Shown piece after piece: positions 1-7,184 of a stretch of DNA of 8,994 nucleotides; the first letter of the stretch is position 1, and each line of letters starts with the position of its first letter. The notes below the pieces were generated by a model. It had not been told where the DNA came from. It saw nothing but the letters and a program-made list of their open reading frames with translations, and ran no database searches. Position numbers and translations under genes: made by a program. Origin of the DNA: a bacterium (GTDB lineage Bacteria > DYJV01 > JALVYZ01); contig JALVYZ010000292.1 in the NCBI GenBank assembly GCA_027037705.1, positions 1 through 8,994 of the forward strand, given 5' to 3'.

Positions 1-117
1 GGTTATTCTACTGCCTGGAAAGGTTTTTTAGCTAAAATGAATTCCTCCTCAAAGTCAACAGAGGTAGAAAGTGTTATATTTGTCCCAGTTGCTCCTGCTG
101 GGTATGGTAATGAATAA
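1..117 (+). CDS. 3' end of an unidentified gene (possible PilX-type minor pilin by position)
   Basis: Frame 1 is open from the first base to a TAA stop at 115-117 and gives 38 residues ending in VAPAGYGNE. The 5' part lies outside the window, so no domain or signal sequence can be seen. The stop lies 12 bases before the pilY1 start and only one base pair separates it from the strong Shine-Dalgarno site there, which suggests the same operon. In many bacteria pilX directly precedes pilY1, and the other three minor pilins are present downstream, so PilX is a reasonable guess from context. The visible tail has no motif that I recognise from PilX, so the identity is open. A different pilus protein or an unrelated protein is equally compatible with what is visible. 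Confidence 0.55.
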   Translation, partial: GYSTAWKGFLAKMNSSSKSTEVESVIFVPVAPAGYGNE

Positions 118-124
118 AAGGAGG
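118..124 (+). promoter_or_regulatory. Strong ribosome binding site for pilY1
   Basis: AAGGAGG, followed by further Gs, lies 5 bases upstream of the ATG at 130. It begins directly after the stop codon of the preceding gene. It is the best Shine-Dalgarno match in the pilus part of the window and fixes the pilY1 start. Confidence 0.8.
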
Positions 125-129
125 GGGAT

Positions 130-3100
130 ATGGCAAAAAAAATTTATTATTTATTTTTAATTTTATTCCTTTCTTTTAATCTTTATGCAGATCAACATAC
201 AATAAAGATAAAAATTGACAATCCCAATAGTGATAGTGACTATGAATGTTATCATGACAGTAGCGATAATAAATGGTGCCAGGTATATATAGAAATTCCT
301 GCAAAATTATATATGGATAAAGGATGGTTGAGAAGAGACTTAAAAAATTTGAGATTTAATAATGGTAGTAATGACCTCACATATTGGGTTATTCAAAAAG
401 CAGATAATAATTATCATATAAATAAGTTAGGTTTGTGGTTACTTATTCCAGATTTACAAACAGGTGTGACTTATATTGATATGATTATTGATGATAATAA
501 TTCAACTTCATATTGTAATCCAAGAGCAACTACTGATTTATCTGATGATAGAAGTAGTTATCTCTGTGCTGCTTCAGTATTTCCATTTTACAGTTATAAT
601 GTTGATGATTGGAAGCTAACAAAATATCCATCAAATCATAACTGGTATGATCCAGATACCATATTTATTAATAATACCTTATACGATCCAGATACTATAT
701 GGCCTGGAAAAAGAAGGGATGAAGCTAAAACAGGAAATGAATTTACACTTCATATTGATAATATGAAATACTATGCACCTTCAGGAAGTTATTACTCAGA
801 AGCCAAAATTTATTTTTTATCTCAAGCTCCTGCAAATAGTCCTGAAGAATTGGAAAATAGTGATGGCTATAGATTATATATAGAAAAAGCTTATGATTTT
901 AATAACGTATCAGATAATCTTCATTATACAAGAGTCCATTTTAAAATAAAATTGCAGTTAAAAGAAGGAATAATGTGGTTAACTAAAGCTGAGACTGATT
1001 GGTACCCATATAATAATACACGACATGTTTTTGATATAAAAGTTTCAAGTGATAAAATAGCTTTGTATATAAATGGTGAACATAGATATTTTTCTTCTGT
1101 TGCAGGAAGTGTTGATAATAATGGAGATTTTATAAGAGAAGATTTTTTTAATTCTGGTTTTTTTGGGATTGATAGGATGGGATGGAGAATATGTTGTGGA
1201 ACAGATATAAATTACATAATGTTAAGAAACTATTATAAGGAAGAACCTGATGTTGAGGTATATGGAAATACTGATGTAATAGTTGGAAAAGGTACTGCAG
1301 ATAGAGGTGAAGATCTAATAGAAATAGTTCCAGATATACAATTAGTTGGATTAGGTACAACAAGTGCAGAAATAAGCGGAAATACATTAGATAAATATGT
1401 GTTTGCTAAGTTAAATATAGCAAGAGAAAATCAAATAATTAATGATTTCAAATTAAAAATTAAAAATAGAGGAGACAGTACTGCTACTTTTAATATAATT
1501 CAACATAAAATTGCAGATAATCCATCTGGTTGGGTTGTTTATTGGTGTGATGAATCAGGAAATAATTGTTCTATTTCTCATCCTGATTCTATCTCAATAG
1601 AAAGTGGAGATTACAAAGAATATACATTAAAAGTTATTCCTTCTCCATCTGTTCTTTTTAATGGTGGTTCAATAAAGGTAAAAGTTAGTGTTGTATGTAA
1701 TGAAGATGGGAGTTTTGATAATGCTGAATTTAGAGTAAATGTTTTAACTAAATTGGATTGTTACTGGAAGTATAAATTACCTATAAATATAAACTGGAGT
1801 CCAGTTCATGGATATGATACTTTATACGATTATCAGGTTTTAGTTAATATTAGAAATATGACTGAATTACAATATGCTAATGAAGATGGTAGTGATATAA
1901 TAGTTACAGATAGTTCAGGAAATATTTTACCATTCTGGATTAAAAATTTTGATTACAATGGGAGAAATTTAAGTTTATGGGTTAAAACTCAATCTATTTC
2001 AGGTTCAGATAACAATATTATTTATGTTTGGTGGGGAAATAAGGAATTTAAAACAACAAAATCTGATATATATAAAACCTTTGACCTATTTGAGGACTGG
2101 CATGAATATAATCTTGGACAAACAGTTGGCTGTCCTGATGGCACAGCTCAATGTTCATCTGCTTCAAATGATTTAAGTGGATGGAAGAATATTCCAACCC
2201 CAGATGATTATTATAATTGGTGGATAATTAAAGAGTTGCCATCTGGGAATAAAATTTTAAATACTGATATCTATAGAGATGGCAGTGCTATTGATGTTCA
2301 TAATGGACTTTGTGGTTACTCTGATGGATCTGGAAAATCTTGCGATAAAGGACCTTATCTATTTGGCGGTAGCAAAGCATGGGACCATTATGAAGTATAT
2401 TATAAAATGAATGCAGGACCTTATTGTCAGTATAGTGGATGTGGAAATCCATGGGGGAATCCACAGTACAATCCAGTTTATGTCCTTGATGCAGGAAATA
2501 TGTGGGGAATTGAATTTTTTGCTGATAAATTTATTTTTAGACCTTATTCTTCAGGTATTGATTATGTGTGGCAATATCAGACATATCCAAGAAATATTTT
2601 AGGAGAAAGATTCCCTGAAAGGAACCAATGGTATTGGGTAAAAGTAAGAGTTTATAAAGAAAAAGATACAGGTATGTCAGATATTGAGGTATGGATTGCA
2701 AAAGATGAACCACAGGATATTGATAATAACACATATTATTATGAAGTTGGTTATTTTAATGCTCCACCAGTTTTTGATATCCCATTTGGAAAAATAGGTT
2801 TAGGTGGTTGGGATAGTGGATTCTATTTTGATGATGTAAGAGTAAGAAAATATATTAATCCAGAACCTACTTGTTCTCATGATAATGCTGAAACTCTTTC
2901 CCCAAGGGAAAATATTTCTTTATCTCAACCTCAAATAACACCACCATTCTTTGAAGGAAGGTCTGCATATATTTTTACTCGTACAAAACCATTTAGCTGG
3001 TTAGGTGATTTAATAGCATTAGATGCAGATTGTTATATAGGGGATAATTGTACTTCTAATCAAGATAAAGATAAAGAAGGTACTTTAAGTATATTTGGAA

Positions 3101-5136
3101 AAATTAATGATAATGTTTCAAAGGGATTAGGTTATTTCTTATTGACATCTCTACCTAATGACTACAATAGAACAAATATTGAAGATAATAATTGGATTCA
3201 AAATGGTAGATTTATTTTAACCAGAATTGATAATAAAACTACGCATGATTTTAATGGCTTTGATAAATTTGATTTAACAAACTGTAGTTATTTAAAAGAT
3301 TTATTATTAACAACAGGTACTTGTACAGAAAGTGATAATTATACAGATGAAACTGAAAAATTGATTAAATTTGTAAGAGGATTTTACATCTCTGATTATT
3401 CTAAGTCAAATGGTAGAAATATGGATTCAGATCCTCTTTATGGGAATAATAATGGAACTGCTGAAGATAATGAACAATGGAAGTTGGGAGATATTTTGCA
3501 CTCTAATCCTTTAATTGTAGGTATACCTAATATGCTATATGGAGACACTTCTTATTCAAAATTTGTCACAGACCATAGAAGTAGAGAATTAGTATTTTAC
3601 TTTATGAGTAATGATGGAATGTTGCATGCTTTCAGAGTAGCAGAATTTGATAACTATACAGTTATAAATCTTCCAAGATATAAACCAGTGGATCCCATTG
3701 AATTATGGGCTTTTATTCCAGAGGTAAATTTGCCAAAATTAAAAAATACAACAGAAGCTGATCACCATTATATTGCAGATGGTTTATTAAGAGCAATTGA
3801 TGTTAAGGATGGAAATAGATGGAAAACTATACTTATGGGAATTTCTGGTAAAGAATCAGAATATATATTTGCAATAGATATTACAGATCCTGCAGACCCT
3901 GAATTCCTTTGGGAGTTAAATAAGTACAAGAATCCTGAATTGTTCAATAAATTAGGAACTGCTATTTCTGCTCCTGCTATGGGTAAATTGAATGTAAATG
4001 GAAATGAAAAGTGGGTGGCGATTTTTGGCAGTGGTTTTAGTAATAATTTTATACAAAACTATACTGAAAAGAAGGCTTATTTAACTATTATAAATATTTT
4101 AACTGGTGAAGTTATAAAACAGATTAAAATAAATGATAAAATTGGAAATGTTTTAACAGATATATCTCCATTAAGAGATAAAAATGGTAATTTATTAAAA
4201 ATATTTTTTGGTGATTACTATGGAGCTTTATGGAAAGTCACTAATGAGAGATTAAGTGAGTTAATAGTTCAAAATAATCCTGAGTTAAATGAAAATGATA
4301 TGCTTTTTAAACCTTATGATTATGATAATCCTACTTCACCTTCAGAAGTTAAAAGACCAATTACCGCATATCCAATTGTTGCAAAAGGTGAAGGTGAAAA
4401 TGACTGGTGGATATATTTTGGGACAGGAGATTATGATGAATATGATCCAAATTATCCATATCAGAGATTTTACGGGATAAAAGATTCTCAAACAACTTAT
4501 ACTGATGCAGAAAATTGTGATAATTCTACTCCAACTTGTGGTGATTTTGTAAATGTAACATCATCAAATCAAACTAACATAAATAAAGAGAGCTGGGTAA
4601 TAGAATTAGGTCATACAGATACAATGGATGTGATTTATTCTGATTATAAAGAATGTTATAATAATTGTGTAGATAGTGGTACAGATGCTGATATTTGCGA
4701 AAGTACCTGTAGAGAATCGAATAAATCAATTAAAGGTAGAAATGAGAGAGTTATTCAACCAGCAACTGTTTTTGGAAAAATGGTATTTTTTACAACTTAT
4801 GAACCAGAAAATAATCCATGTGGTGGTGGGTTAAGCAGATTTTATGCTGTAAATTATACCACAGGGACTGTGGAAAATGATTTATTCTTAATCGGTGGAG
4901 CAAATGATTCAAGTACCACAGATAGTAGTAGTTCATTTGCAACTTTAAGAAGCGTTCAACTATCTACAAAAGGAATTCCAAGTAAAGCTTTAATATACAC
5001 AGGACATGGTGGAAAAAGTAAAGTTGTTGCTTCTGGATTAATTAATAGTTCAACAGGAGTTTTTGAAAAAATTAATTTGAATCCAGGAGCTTTTTTAAAT
5101 AATATTGATATTCTCCTATGGAGAAGAATTAAGTGA
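130..5136 (+). CDS. pilY1: PilY1-type type IV pilus tip adhesin / assembly factor with DUF2341 and LamG-like N-terminal modules
   Basis: A secreted 1668-residue protein expected to sit at the pilus tip with the minor pilins, supporting assembly and surface contact. Residues 1-20 look like a signal peptide with cleavage after LYA. Visible domains in order: a divergent DUF2341-like segment (about 51-128); a concanavalin/LamG-like segment (about 203-373); an Ig-like beta-sandwich (about 398-538); a clear DUF2341 (about 546-645) containing LPFWIK, LSLWVK and YVWWGN; a second LamG-like segment (about 657-913); and the PilY1 C-terminal beta-propeller region. The PilY1 hallmarks are WLGDL at 957-961, LGDILHSNP at 1119-1127, SNDGMLHAF at 1160-1168, FIPE before 1199, GDYYGALWK at 1361-1369 and YFGTGDY near 1430. 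I see no von Willebrand A (MIDAS) motif, unlike Pseudomonas PilY1. The propeller carries a twin CX3C cluster (C1509, C1513, C1523, C1527). The stop overlaps the next start by 4 bases. The PilY1 family call is secure; the N-terminal domain boundaries are by eye. Confidence 0.93.
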   Translation: MAKKIYYLFLILFLSFNLYADQHTIKIKIDNPNSDSDYECYHDSSDNKWCQVYIEIPAKLYMDKGWLRRDLKNLRFNNGSNDLTYWVIQKADNNYHINKLGLWLLIPDLQTGVTYIDMIIDDNNSTSYCNPRATTDLSDDRSSYLCAASVFPFYSYNVDDWKLTKYPSNHNWYDPDTIFINNTLYDPDTIWPGKRRDEAKTGNEFTLHIDNMKYYAPSGSYYSEAKIYFLSQAPANSPEELENSDGYRLYIEKAYDFNNVSDNLHYTRVHFKIKLQLKEGIMWLTKAETDWYPYNNTRHVFDIKVSSDKIALYINGEHRYFSSVAGSVDNNGDFIREDFFNSGFFGIDRMGWRICCGTDINYIMLRNYYKEEPDVEVYGNTDVIVGKGTADRGEDLIEIVPDIQLVGLGTTSAEISGNTLDKYVFAKLNIARENQIINDFKLKIKNRGDSTATFNIIQHKIADNPSGWVVYWCDESGNNCSISHPDSISIESGDYKEYTLKVIPSPSVLFNGGSIKVKVSVVCNEDGSFDNAEFRVNVLTKLDCYWKYKLPININWSPVHGYDTLYDYQVLVNIRNMTELQYANEDGSDIIVTDSSGNILPFWIKNFDYNGRNLSLWVKTQSISGSDNNIIYVWWGNKEFKTTKSDIYKTFDLFEDWHEYNLGQTVGCPDGTAQCSSASNDLSGWKNIPTPDDYYNWWIIKELPSGNKILNTDIYRDGSAIDVHNGLCGYSDGSGKSCDKGPYLFGGSKAWDHYEVYYKMNAGPYCQYSGCGNPWGNPQYNPVYVLDAGNMWGIEFFADKFIFRPYSSGIDYVWQYQTYPRNILGERFPERNQWYWVKVRVYKEKDTGMSDIEVWIAKDEPQDIDNNTYYYEVGYFNAPPVFDIPFGKIGLGGWDSGFYFDDVRVRKYINPEPTCSHDNAETLSPRENISLSQPQITPPFFEGRSAYIFTRTKPFSWLGDLIALDADCYIGDNCTSNQDKDKEGTLSIFGKINDNVSKGLGYFLLTSLPNDYNRTNIEDNNWIQNGRFILTRIDNKTTHDFNGFDKFDLTNCSYLKDLLLTTGTCTESDNYTDETEKLIKFVRGFYISDYSKSNGRNMDSDPLYGNNNGTAEDNEQWKLGDILHSNPLIVGIPNMLYGDTSYSKFVTDHRSRELVFYFMSNDGMLHAFRVAEFDNYTVINLPRYKPVDPIELWAFIPEVNLPKLKNTTEADHHYIADGLLRAIDVKDGNRWKTILMGISGKESEYIFAIDITDPADPEFLWELNKYKNPELFNKLGTAISAPAMGKLNVNGNEKWVAIFGSGFSNNFIQNYTEKKAYLTIINILTGEVIKQIKINDKIGNVLTDISPLRDKNGNLLKIFFGDYYGALWKVTNERLSELIVQNNPELNENDMLFKPYDYDNPTSPSEVKRPITAYPIVAKGEGENDWWIYFGTGDYDEYDPNYPYQRFYGIKDSQTTYTDAENCDNSTPTCGDFVNVTSSNQTNINKESWVIELGHTDTMDVIYSDYKECYNNCVDSGTDADICESTCRESNKSIKGRNERVIQPATVFGKMVFFTTYEPENNPCGGGLSRFYAVNYTTGTVENDLFLIGGANDSSTTDSSSSFATLRSVQLSTKGIPSKALIYTGHGGKSKVVASGLINSSTGVFEKINLNPGAFLNNIDILLWRRIK
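5120..5126 (+). promoter_or_regulatory. Ribosome binding site for the GTG-started fimT gene
   Basis: GGAGAAG inside the end of pilY1 lies 6 bases before the GTG at 5133. It supports the GTG start, which places the prepilin cleavage motif at residues 4-5, exactly where a short prepilin leader should end. The GTG overlaps the pilY1 TGA stop, so translation is probably coupled. Confidence 0.7.
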
Positions 5137-5663
5137 ATAAAGGATTTACTTTATTAGAGTTGTTTGTTATTGTATTAACATTTTCTACTCTTTTGTCAAT
5201 TTCTATGATTTCATTTAATTATTGGGAAGCAAAGAATAACACAAAAAATTTTGTGTTTGAATTGGCTTCTGAAATTAATTATGCAAGAGATTTATCGCGT
5301 AAAGAGGGAAAAAGAATAATTTTTGCATTAGTTAATCCTGGTGCAGGTAATCAAAACTGGACAGGAAATAGCAATATAGATCCAGTTTGCTATTTTATAT
5401 TTGAAGATGATAATAAAAATGGAACTTACGATAATGGGGAAAAAATTATTTCTTACAATAAATGCAAAAGTGTAAAAGTGACAGCGAATACTTTAATGAG
5501 AAGTTATGGGTCTAATGGTAAATGTATGATTTTATTTCCAATTGGTCTTCCTTTAATTGGAGATTCTGATAAGACTTTAACATTTCAAGCTAAAACTAAC
5601 ACTCATATTAGTTATTCTATTAAAATACATTCTGTAACTGGAATTGGAGAGATAATTCAATGA
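5133..5663 (+). CDS. fimT: FimT/GspH-type minor prepilin
   Basis: A 176-residue type IV minor pilin. The leader MNKG is followed by FTLLE, so prepilin peptidase should cut after G4 and N-methylate F5; E9 is the conserved Glu5 of the mature pilin. Residues 5-29 form the hydrophobic N-terminal helix that anchors the subunit in the inner membrane before assembly. The segment ELASEINYARDLSRKEGKRI (43-62) matches the FimT/GspH pattern of an Ala-Arg helix followed by a basic turn and strand. An acidic loop at D92-E103 (D92, N94, N96, G97, D100, E103) resembles a calcium-binding loop and recalls the D-N-NG-D-GE pattern of the family. In known systems FimT/FimU helps form the tip complex with PilV, PilW, PilX and PilY1. 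The start is GTG, and the gene overlaps both neighbours by 4 bases. FimU is an alternative name for the same role. Confidence 0.85.
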   Translation: MNKGFTLLELFVIVLTFSTLLSISMISFNYWEAKNNTKNFVFELASEINYARDLSRKEGKRIIFALVNPGAGNQNWTGNSNIDPVCYFIFEDDNKNGTYDNGEKIISYNKCKSVKVTANTLMRSYGSNGKCMILFPIGLPLIGDSDKTLTFQAKTNTHISYSIKIHSVTGIGEIIQ

Positions 5664-6154
5664 AAAATAAAAAAAAAGGTTTTACTTTAATTGAAGTTTT
5701 GGTTGCTATGTTTATTTTTACAATTGGTCTATTAGGACTGTTACCTTTATTAATTTCAAACATTAAATTAAATGAAGAAATAAAAATGAGAAATGGAGCA
5801 TTGAAACTTTTAGAAAGTTATACTTTAAGTTTAAGGGGTATAAATTATGATGATTTTAATGTTAATAACCTGAAAAATAATATGAATTATCAAGATACCT
5901 TTTCAAGTTATTTTACAAACTCTTTAACAAATAGCCCATGTCCTACAGGTTATGAAGATAGATTATATAAAGAAGATAATCTAACAAAAACAGTTGGGGG
6001 GACATCTGTTAATTATAGATATTTAATAAAATTATGCATTGATGAAGATTATCTTTATCCATATCTAAAAAAAGTTCATATTTGGATTTTTTGGAAGTTT
6101 AAAGAAAAATTTCATAAAATGGAGACAGAAATTTTTATTGGAAAGAAAACTTAG
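5660..6154 (+). CDS. pilV: PilV-type minor prepilin
   Basis: A 164-residue type IV minor pilin. The leader MKNKKKG precedes FTLIEVLVAM, giving cleavage after G7 and E12 as mature Glu5. The helix continues as FIFTIGLLGLLPLL; this GLLGL pattern is typical of PilV. The C-terminal strand segment LKKVHIWIFWKFKEKFHKME (137-156) fits the family's end, where a beta strand with a Val/Ile-Trp core closes the head domain. C94 and C126 could form a disulfide. The ATG overlaps the fimT stop as ATGA, with GGAGAG at 5646-5651 as ribosome binding site. A run of nine A bases (5669-5677) lies in the leader codons just before the cleavage site. The expected role is as part of the tip / priming complex with FimT, PilW and PilY1. 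PilV versus a GspI-type pseudopilin rests mainly on the PilY1 context. Confidence 0.83.
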   Translation: MKNKKKGFTLIEVLVAMFIFTIGLLGLLPLLISNIKLNEEIKMRNGALKLLESYTLSLRGINYDDFNVNNLKNNMNYQDTFSSYFTNSLTNSPCPTGYEDRLYKEDNLTKTVGGTSVNYRYLIKLCIDEDYLYPYLKKVHIWIFWKFKEKFHKMETEIFIGKKT

Positions 6155-6157
6155 AAA

Positions 6158-7150
6158 ATGAAAAAAGGATTTACAATAGTAGAGTTATTAGTCTCTATTT
6201 CTATTTTTTCTATTATACTTGTTGCAGCATCTGATTTTTATATCAATTCAATGCGTGAAAGTTCTAAAGAGAGATTAAAAGCTTTTAAAGAAAATGAAGT
6301 AAAAGAGGTTTTTAGATTAATTGAGGACGATATTAGACATGCAGATTTTGGATATGACAATAAAACAGATAATGATAATAATGATAATAAAAGTATAGCA
6401 ATCTATGCACTTGATAAATGTGGAAGTGGAGCTAATGAAACATTTTGTAAGCCTAACACAAGTCGTATCTTCATTGCAGATGGCTGGCAAATAATCAGAG
6501 ATTTCACTCAGGATAATTGTCCTGATGGAGATATTATTGATACAGATTATGAGACAATTTTAAATAAATTTAAAGCTGAAGTAGTCTCTTATACACCAGG
6601 AAATAAAAATATTACATTAAATACCTTAAATATTGATTCAAAGTGCAGGCAGGCAAATACATCAGCATTATGTGGCTCTAACACTTCTGATTGTAATGAT
6701 TTTAAAGATAATAAAGCATTAATTATTGCTCGTTGCTATGATGGAAGTAATAATTTTGGAGTTGAGGGAAGAAGAATAGGAGGAATTAGTAGCACTACCA
6801 TTTCATTTATTTCAAATGAAAACTTTCTTACTTATTACAATTGTAATCAAGCATATAGTGTAGCATTTCCTGCAATTGTCTGGTACATAAGAAAAAATAG
6901 TAATGGAGTTTTTTCTTTATATCGTAATGAGAATCAGGTTATTCAAGATGTTGATAATTTTGTTGTAAGAGTTGGATATGATACAAATGGAGATGGTATT
7001 ATTCAAAGTTCAGAATTATATGAAAATATTCCTCCAAATAGTGAATATTCAAAGTTAAAATTTTTTGAAATATCAATTGATTTTTATTACACATGGAAGA
7101 ATAAAAAATATTTGATGAATTATAAAACAAGTATTGAGGCATTTCATTAA
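6158..7150 (+). CDS. pilW: PilW-type minor prepilin with an EF-hand-like loop
   Basis: A 330-residue minor pilin with leader MKKG and helix FTIVELLVSISIFSIILVAA; prepilin peptidase should cut after G4, and E9 is mature Glu5. The segment FRLIEDDIRHADFGYD (52-67) matches the PilW pattern of a helix ending in Asp-Ile-Arg-x-Ala-x-Phe-Gly. The length is usual for PilW and much greater than for FimT or PilV. Near the C-terminus, D275-E286 forms a full EF-hand-type loop (D275, N277, D279, G280, I282, E286); PilW proteins often have an Asp-rich segment here, so a calcium role is plausible but inferred. Residues 67-79 are an Asp/Asn-rich linker. Several Cys residues (for example in KCGS and FCKP near 88-97) could pair outside the membrane. 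The start lies 3 bases after the pilV stop with only a weak upstream GGAAAG (6140-6145), suggesting dependence on translation of pilV. A GspJ-type pseudopilin is the alternative and less likely. Confidence 0.85.
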   Translation: MKKGFTIVELLVSISIFSIILVAASDFYINSMRESSKERLKAFKENEVKEVFRLIEDDIRHADFGYDNKTDNDNNDNKSIAIYALDKCGSGANETFCKPNTSRIFIADGWQIIRDFTQDNCPDGDIIDTDYETILNKFKAEVVSYTPGNKNITLNTLNIDSKCRQANTSALCGSNTSDCNDFKDNKALIIARCYDGSNNFGVEGRRIGGISSTTISFISNENFLTYYNCNQAYSVAFPAIVWYIRKNSNGVFSLYRNENQVIQDVDNFVVRVGYDTNGDGIIQSSELYENIPPNSEYSKLKFFEISIDFYYTWKNKKYLMNYKTSIEAFH

Positions 7151-7170
7151 ATTACCAAAAATAAAAAATA

Positions 7171-7177
7171 AAGGATG
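7171..7177 (+). promoter_or_regulatory. Ribosome binding site for the UDP-xylose synthase gene
   Basis: AAGGATG lies 7 bases before the ATG at 7185, within the 34-base AT-rich gap after pilW. No hairpin terminator and no convincing -35/-10 pair is visible in this gap, so read-through from the pilus genes is likely. Confidence 0.55.
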
Positions 7178-7184
7178 AAGTTTA

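Noticed and set aside
1148-1387. Open frame of 79 codons on the minus strand inside pilY1
   Set aside because: It is antisense to a well-supported gene; its Leu/Tyr/Phe-rich translation with no domain is what the complement of AT-rich coding sequence produces.
1468-1479. RGDS (residues 447-450) in PilY1, recalling the integrin-binding RGD reported in Pseudomonas PilY1
   Set aside because: It sits in a segment of the type IKNRGDSTATF, which is the normal Asn-x-Gly-Asp turn of an Ig-like/CARDB-type beta-sandwich, not in the propeller where the Pseudomonas RGD lies. Chance or fold-driven identity is the better explanation.
2411-2734. Short open frames on both strands inside pilY1 (2411-2602 plus, 2537-2734 minus)
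   Set aside because: Both lie within the second LamG-like region of pilY1, lack ribosome sites and have hydrophobic low-complexity translations; shadows of the real gene.
4289-4480. Open frame of 63 codons on the plus strand inside the pilY1 propeller region
   Set aside because: Out of frame with a conserved PilY1 domain, Met/Ile/Leu-rich and without supporting signals.
6359-6391. AATGATAAT-type short repeats in pilW as a possible microsatellite
   Set aside because: Imperfect, in frame and encoding an Asp/Asn linker (about residues 67-79); ordinary codon use of an AT-rich genome explains it.
7151-7184. Possible promoter or terminator between pilW and uxs
   Set aside because: Only 34 bases, A-rich, with no inverted repeat and no -35/-10 pair I could defend; best read as a spacer with a ribosome binding site.
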